The notes under the pieces: model-generated
Seen by the model: only the letters and a program-made list of their open reading frames with translations
The model's database searches: none
Told to the model about the DNA's origin: nothing
Program-made: the position numbers and the translations under genes
In this document: piece by piece, positions 58,549 through 64,000 of the stretch
Layout of the letters: each line of letters opens with the position of its first letter
How positions within the stretch are numbered: the stretch's first letter is position 1
Assembly (NCBI RefSeq): GCF_905475395.1
Contig: NC_058338.1
Location: forward strand, 4,403,001 to 4,467,000
Source of the DNA: Chrysoperla carnea
Taxonomy: Eukaryota > Arthropoda > Insecta > Neuroptera > Chrysopidae
Direction of reading: 5' to 3'
Length of the DNA: 64,000 nucleotides

Positions 58549-59313
58549 TAAGGTCGATCTTCACTCATCTAATAACCAGATTGGACATATTTGAAATTTT
58601 ATTGATTTTTAAGCACTCCTATTATAGTTTTTCTATCGAAAAGTATGCATACCTATTTTTAATTAAATTAATTTTTATCAATTTTGTCCATGAACGGATA
58701 TTTTTGCAGGCAAGCCTATACCATAATTTTCGTAATTAAATAGGGTATTATCGTTAGTCAAAACAAATGAAATTTTGAAAAAAGTTAAAATTTTTGTAAA
58801 AATATACTTTAATATTCTGATTTCGAGTCATAAAAGCACATTTTTCTTTTAAAATATTAAAATAAAAAATCGTAATTTTTAAATTGTATATCACGTGACC
58901 TAAAACGCGGATAAGCCCTGCTGTGATGTCTTATCGGTATGAGCCATAGACCATTAATTAGTTCAGTGTAGACAGCTGGGTATAATATATGCATAGATAA
59001 TAAGTATTTATATTTATTATAATCAGATGTCTATGAATATATCTGTCAAACTTATCTGTGTTATTTCTTATAATGATACCGATATTACGTCATCTAATTG
59101 GTTAAGTTTTTGGCAAGAAAGCGTGTGTATTTTTTCGAAATAAATTTTAAGTCTATACAAACTACACGTCTCTGATTATATGTGTATTTGACACTTAATA
59201 AAAAATTAATTAATTCTGAACAAGAGCAGTAATTTTATCAGTATCTATAAATCAATAAAATTCCATAAGAAATATGTTCTATCTGGTTATCAAATGGGTG
59301 AAGATCGACCTTA
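58549..59313. mobile_element. MITE of about 765 bp with TA flanks
   Basis: The left end TAAGGTCGATCTTCACTCAT and the right end inverted (TAAGGTCGATCTTCACCCAT) continue with TAATAACCAGATTGG / TTGATAACCAGATAG, so the arms are about 45 bases with few mismatches. TA lies outside both ends. The AT-rich interior has no supported coding frame. Confidence 0.85.
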
Positions 59314-61436
59314 TACCATCTCTTAGACCAAGTGTATGAGTACAATACTATTATTTATCATTACCAAGTTCAGTTTACAATATTTTTCCATCCATCTTCA
59401 GATCAGAAGTTGATTTAACAACTGTGAAATTTAATTTATTATCAACTACCTCTTCTTAACTGGTTGACTGAATGTTACATCTCTCGATTTTATTTACCAT
59501 AATAGAATATTGACAACAATAAATCTATACACTGAGATGTATTAAAAATGAAACATAAAAATTAAGAGTTTTATGGTTGTTAGTGTAGTGAATATATATG
59601 AGATAAAACTTGGAAAATTGCTGATTTAAAAATTTGTTAAGACTTTAGCAATCAATATAAATTAAAATTTTCAGACCGTTTTGCGTTGCTAAGACCACGC
59701 CACTCTGAAATTTGTGAAACCGTTTTGAAATGCAGGGCGAACTTTCATCCCTATCTAAGTTCAATAAGATTCAAATTTGAGAAGATAATTCCCGAATCCA
59801 GAAATATAATAAAAAGGAGCGGATTTTACAGAAGGGGATCATGATGTGCGTTTGCTAGGGAGATTCTGAAACAATAACTTGTTTATCAACCGCTTAAATC
59901 CGCTATTAACCTGTTAGCATTCTCGTTATGAGCATTTTGCTCACGCTCGATTTAAAACATAATTGGCTTTAATTTTTCAAATGGTAAATGTGGTTGAAAA
60001 TTTTTTTATCTTCATACAATTTTATCTCTTTTTGAATAAGGAATTTTTAAGATATTTTTAATTTATCTCAAGTTAATTGTCAAGTTTCAAGTTCTTCAGA
60101 AATTGTGCGGATTTCTTTCATCACGAGAGTAAAGGCCTCTCAGTTCAGTTATTCAGGTTATTTCTCTGTTCTTATGTTTTCTTTCTCAAACATTCAATAA
60201 TCACTTAATCAAATTATTTTTCATTAGTTAGTGCATTGATCTCATACGCGATTAACGATTATCGAATGGTTGGCGCAAGTGGTGACGGGTTAAACATATC
60301 ATCAGAAGAACCAGTCGTAATATTTTAGAAATACGATAATCAAAATCGAAAGTATTTTAATTGAAAATAATTTTATGAATTGACAGAATTTGCTAACTAC
60401 GACAATTATTTGCAATTATTTTTTCCCCAGATCAAATTTTCTGTCCTGTAAAGAACTGTCCTTTTTCTGAGTCCGGAAAATTTTCAATTGTATCGCCAGC
60501 TTAAAATAAATGAACCTCAACAAAGCGGTGTTTCGATAGTCGATATAAAAAAAGGCTACTTTTACATCTGCAACAATTTCATTAAAAATAAGTTTTCAAT
60601 TTTTAAAGATTGTTCCACTTTCTTTATCAATCAGTGTACAATACAGATGGAAATCATCTCTTATCTCATAGAAAGTTCATCATATTCTTTTTTTCTTTTG
60701 TGATATTTGAAAAATAATAATAATAATAAATAAATAACTAGTTCCCGAAAAAGGTCATGTCATCATCATACCATACAACATCACTTTAGAAACTTTTTTT
60801 TTTCTATTTTTGTAGCCATAAATTATTTTCCGCATCTAAATCGAAATAACTAATATTGTCTCTTTTTGTGTTCAGATATTTGTAAACAATGATTTTCTTT
60901 TAATATAGTCAGAGAGTTGATGATGAATAATAAGAAAGTATATATAATTTATAGTTAGAGAGATAACGTCATGTTTTTGGAATGAAGAGAAAAAGAAATT
61001 TGAAAAGTGATTTTTTTTTTAGTCAGAGAGTTTAATCGAATGATTGTTTAAGAAAGTAATTTTGAAAAATGATTTTTATTGTCAGAGAGTTAGTGATTTT
61101 TATGTGAAAGTATATCCTTAAAGATGGATGGTTTTTTTGATATCTTTTCGTAAAATGAGAAATTCAAAACTATTTCTTCCTCCCTTGAAGGAGGCAAATA
61201 TGCACGACTAATAAATTTCCTTATGGGGTTTTTAATGGTTTTCGACTTCAAATCATTTTGGGCAATTGCAAATTGTTCATTTTTATACAATTCAAGCAAT
61301 TTGGAAAGAAAAAGAAAGATTTTAAGGTCTGTTGACGTCTAAATTATCTTGAATCAATTTTCGAGGCGTGAATCCTTTTTACACTTCAAACTATTTCTCT
61401 TTTACTCATTAAATTGCAAATCAAAGAAATTTAGAG
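59314..61436. other. Intergenic sequence without a supported gene
   Basis: About 2.1 kb, AT-rich. AGTCAGAGAGTT is repeated at about 60968, 61021 and 61079, suggesting a decayed tandem repeat of 50-60 bases. The frames at 60488-60703 and 61090-61299 are not supported. Confidence 0.45.
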
Positions 61437-61875
61437 TGGCTGTCCTGGGGTGGGACACACTTAAACCATAGGGTCCGTTGTGATACCGTAAATGGGTTGG
61501 CCCATTCCCGGCCACTACTCCATGAACCATTTGGAGCTGTTTAAGAACAGCAGGAGGGATTTGACGTCGACTGAGTTTAGGTCGGAGAGGTCGTCAAAGA
61601 AAGGTTGGCTGAAGTAAGTCCATCTCCTCATGACAAGAGCTGGGCAGTGACAGAGAAGATGAGACATTGTCTCCTCCTCCTCACCACTGTGACAGCTCCT
61701 GCAGTAGTCGTGATATACTGCCAGGCCTAAGCGTTAAGCATGCTTGCCGCCCAGCCAGTGTCCTGTGATAGCCGCAACAACTTTGAGGACAGAGGCCCTT
61801 GGAAGTGATATGAGAACTTCGGAACGCCTGCGATTGTACTCAGACCATAGCTGTCTTGTAGTACCACAAAAGGCG
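61437..61875 (-). mobile_element. 5'-truncated non-LTR retrotransposon, 3' end
   Basis: The minus-strand reading includes ASVLKVVAAITGHWLGGKHA, a stop, then GLAVYHDYCRSCHSGEEEET, MSHLLCHCPAL and LFLNSSKWFME. The stop shows decay. Similar to the copies at 19.5 and 41.6 kb and longer on the 5' side than the 41.6-kb copy. The CCTAA tail seen at the other copies is missing here; the element begins directly at AGAGTGGCTGTCC. Confidence 0.82.
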
Positions 61876-62521
61876 GAATGTTAGAAGGAAATATTTTATG
61901 AAAATTCAGGAAAATTGAAGATTCAATAGTTTTTTTTGAATCGAGAGTTCTGCGTTTGTAAAAAAGACAAATTTACCACAGTTAGAAATTCAGTTTTACC
62001 ATTGATTTTAAAAATTTTACCAGATAATTTAATTTTGAAACCTGTCAAAAAACTTCTGAATATATCAATTTGTAGAAAATATTTTTTTGAATAAATTTAG
62101 GTTCGAAAAAAAAGCCCGAAGGAATGAATTTTTGGTTCAAGATTTTCTGGAAACATACATTTTCGAAAAAATTGGATTAATCATTAGTGCATACTTACAA
62201 CTAGACCAGAATGGACCAAATTTGAAATATCAGTCTCTACAGGGCCTTGATTTAAAATCATTTCTTGTTGCCAGTAATATTTTTTGAGAATATTTTACCC
62301 AGAATGTTTTGTCGCTTATTGTATAAGTTGTGTTTGGAAGTTTAGGCGCTTATTTTAATTGAATCTGAACCTTCTAACAAAGATATCAAATATACACGAT
62401 TATGAATTAAAATTAACAAAATGAAAATAATTTCACTTAAAACAAAAAAAAAACAAATAACAACGGTAACGAAAAAAACGGGAAAACAAAAATTTTGAGC
62501 CAAAAAAGTTGAACAACCTAT

Positions 62522-64000
62522 TTAACTAGAAAATTTCTTAATAATAAAATTCATAGGAGGCGGTCGTAACGCATGCGTATTTACATGATATTTTGAATGA
62601 CCAACATTAGAATTTCTCGCATTAATTTGATGATGTACTCCAGATGATCCTGATGATGATGATTTGGTCATAATTTCATCATCGTCATCGTTATCATTGT
62701 TAAGAACACGTGGATGTCTAACAACACCTGGTTTCTTATGTTTACCTTTAATTACCTGTTCAACTGGTGATATTACAGAGTTCACTTGTGTTGAATGACT
62801 TCCATGTTGATCACCAACACCATTCGAAGACGCCGTCATTAACATTGACGGTGCAGATTGTTGACTTTGATATAAACGATGATTTATTTGTTGAGTTTGG
62901 CCACGATCTGATACGCCTCGTTGTTCTTGTACATGGCTTTGATGATTATGATAGTAGTGACGTTTACTTTCTGGTTTTTCTTGACGAATTACTTTGTGAC
63001 TGTCATGGTGTTGTTGATGATATTCATTCGAATTGGGTCGTGAATTAAATATTACTTCAGATTTTTGATGTTGAACAGGTGGACTGTTTGGTTTAACTGA
63101 GGAAAAATAGAAAGAAACCATGGTTTAATTATTAACTTTCTCCAATAAGCTTAATTTTCATTCCCTTGAAACAAAAAGGGGTTTAGAAGAGAAGTGGAAA
63201 ACTTCTCCAGCAAAAAGGGATTCAAATCATAAAATAAGAAAATTACAATCAAAAGACAGCAAATTTCGGTCTGGGACTTTAGCGACGTAACAACAATCTC
63301 CCGAGCACCACGCCTCGAAGCAATGGTTCAGAGCACCTAGCCAAATAGACTCTTGTATTCTATCCCCGCTACGCTTTTTAGTGGCTATTATAACCAACTG
63401 ATGTACTGAAACCCAAGATTTGCCTAGCGCTGAGTTTCCTAATTTCTTCTGGTTCGACTATGGCCAGGCAGCGGCAGTGTGAACAATTTATAATTAATAG
63501 GAATGCAGAATTGATCACATTGTCGTTGCTTGGATAAGAACGAAGTAACCGACTCCGCCCACATCAAATATATAATCTCCAAAATTAATTGGAACAGTAA
63601 CACTCAAAGTCGAAAGGGAGTGTCTTCAACTTCTGACACCAGGAGGATAGGCGTAACCGACTCACTAAGATTTTAAACCTTTCCAATCTGAATTTCGTTT
63701 ACCTATACAAAAGTTCCCCAAACAAATATCAAAAACCGTTTTGAAACAGATTGTAGATGTTCAGTTTCTCGAAATTCGAGCTTAGGGAGTTAAAATACTT
63801 GAACCTCCTTCAAATTAAAGCTTAATAAGCTTTTTATTTCAATATTTACCTGGATTAGATGATGCTGGCAAAGTATATACAGAATTTGGTTGGCTTGGAT
63901 TCGCATTAAGACCTCCTAAACGTATTTGATTGATCTGTCCATTGTCATTCGACAACAGCGCTTTTTGTAATAAACTGGTGTCAAAATAAATTGGTAAGCT
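62522..64000 (-). CDS. His/Gln/Ser/Asn-rich protein, last two coding exons (5' part beyond the window)
   Basis: The penultimate exon runs from the window edge (64000) to 63850 (donor GTAAAT, phase 1): SLPIYFDTSLLQKALLSNDN ... YTLPASSNP. The last exon is 63096-62522 after acceptor TTTTCCTCAG and continues VKPNSPPVQHQKSEVIF. Together they give 241 visible residues. The last exon is rich in His, Gln, Ser and Asn, with basic stretches (KGKHKKPGVVRHPRVLN), an acidic run NDNDDDDE and GVHHQINARN near the end, finishing PPPMNFIIKKFSS. No folded domain or motif is recognisable in the visible part. The N-terminus, and so any signal peptide or domain, lies to the right of the window. The intron (63097-63849) carries LINE and SINE fragments. 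Intrinsic disorder is likely; the function is unknown. Confidence 0.85.
63340..63575 (+). mobile_element. LINE fragment fused to a SINE 3' part, in the intron of the 62.5-kb gene
   Basis: 63355-63462 (CTATCCCCGCTACGCTTTTT ... TTCTGGTTCGACTATGGCC) matches 53325-53435 of composite repeat B. It is followed directly by GGCAGCGGCAGTGTGAAC and the SINE body also seen at 14430-14540. The SINE lacks its tRNA-like head. Confidence 0.7.

Noticed and set aside
62767-63048. 93-residue plus-strand frame
   Set aside because: Antisense shadow of the His/Gln-rich exon on the minus strand.

Overview
This 64 kb window is nuclear DNA of an insect. It is strongly AT-rich, its genes have short GT..AG introns, and it holds insect-type secreted proteins (a Val-Pro repeat cuticle-like protein, three DUF1091 proteins). 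Repeats include tRNA-derived SINEs, non-LTR retrotransposon tails, hAT, Helitron and MITE elements, and arrays related to the insect telomere motif TTAGG/CCTAA. The order cannot be fixed from the sequence alone. Gene density is low. Most of the window is intergenic or decayed mobile DNA, so most long open frames here are not genes.

Seven or eight protein genes can be assembled by eye. A small Ser/Thr/Gln-rich protein lies at 7.5-7.7 kb (-) and a Gly/Tyr plus Val-Pro repeat secreted cuticle-like protein at 9.5-10.8 kb (-). A THAP zinc-finger gene of five exons lies at 27.8-29.3 kb (-), with what looks like a single-base frameshift. A 482-residue low-complexity secreted protein is at 38.1-41.0 kb (+). 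A tandem trio of DUF1091 genes (+) occupies 43.8-45.3, 47.5-49.2 and 51.5-52.9 kb; all three have the same four-exon, phase-0 layout and almost the same exon lengths. The last two coding exons of a His/Gln/Ser-rich protein lie at 62.5 kb to the right edge (-).

Mobile DNA between the genes includes a hAT remnant with 8-bp target duplications (11.0-12.1 kb) and a complete SINE with 13-bp target duplications (34.7-35.0 kb). The 3' tail of that SINE is shared with non-LTR retrotransposon fragments at 19.5, 41.6 and 61.4 kb, and the tail ends in telomere-like CCTAA units. Also present are a short Helitron (56.4-56.9 kb), several terminal-inverted-repeat MITEs, two families of roughly 310-bp short tandem satellites in both orientations, and a composite repeat seen twice (22.2-23.2 and 53.1-54.3 kb). 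The composite joins a retrotransposon fragment, a Helitron end, a hypervariable microsatellite, a telomere-like tract and a satellite fragment.

The coding genes do not form one pathway. Several encode secreted proteins whose first short exon carries most of the signal peptide, which suits extracellular (cuticle, matrix, chemosensory or lipid-binding) roles. I did not find an unmistakable new system. The best leads are the DUF1091 trio with its shared upstream element, the SINE/LINE pair with telomere-like tails, the twice-seen composite repeat and the frameshifted THAP gene.
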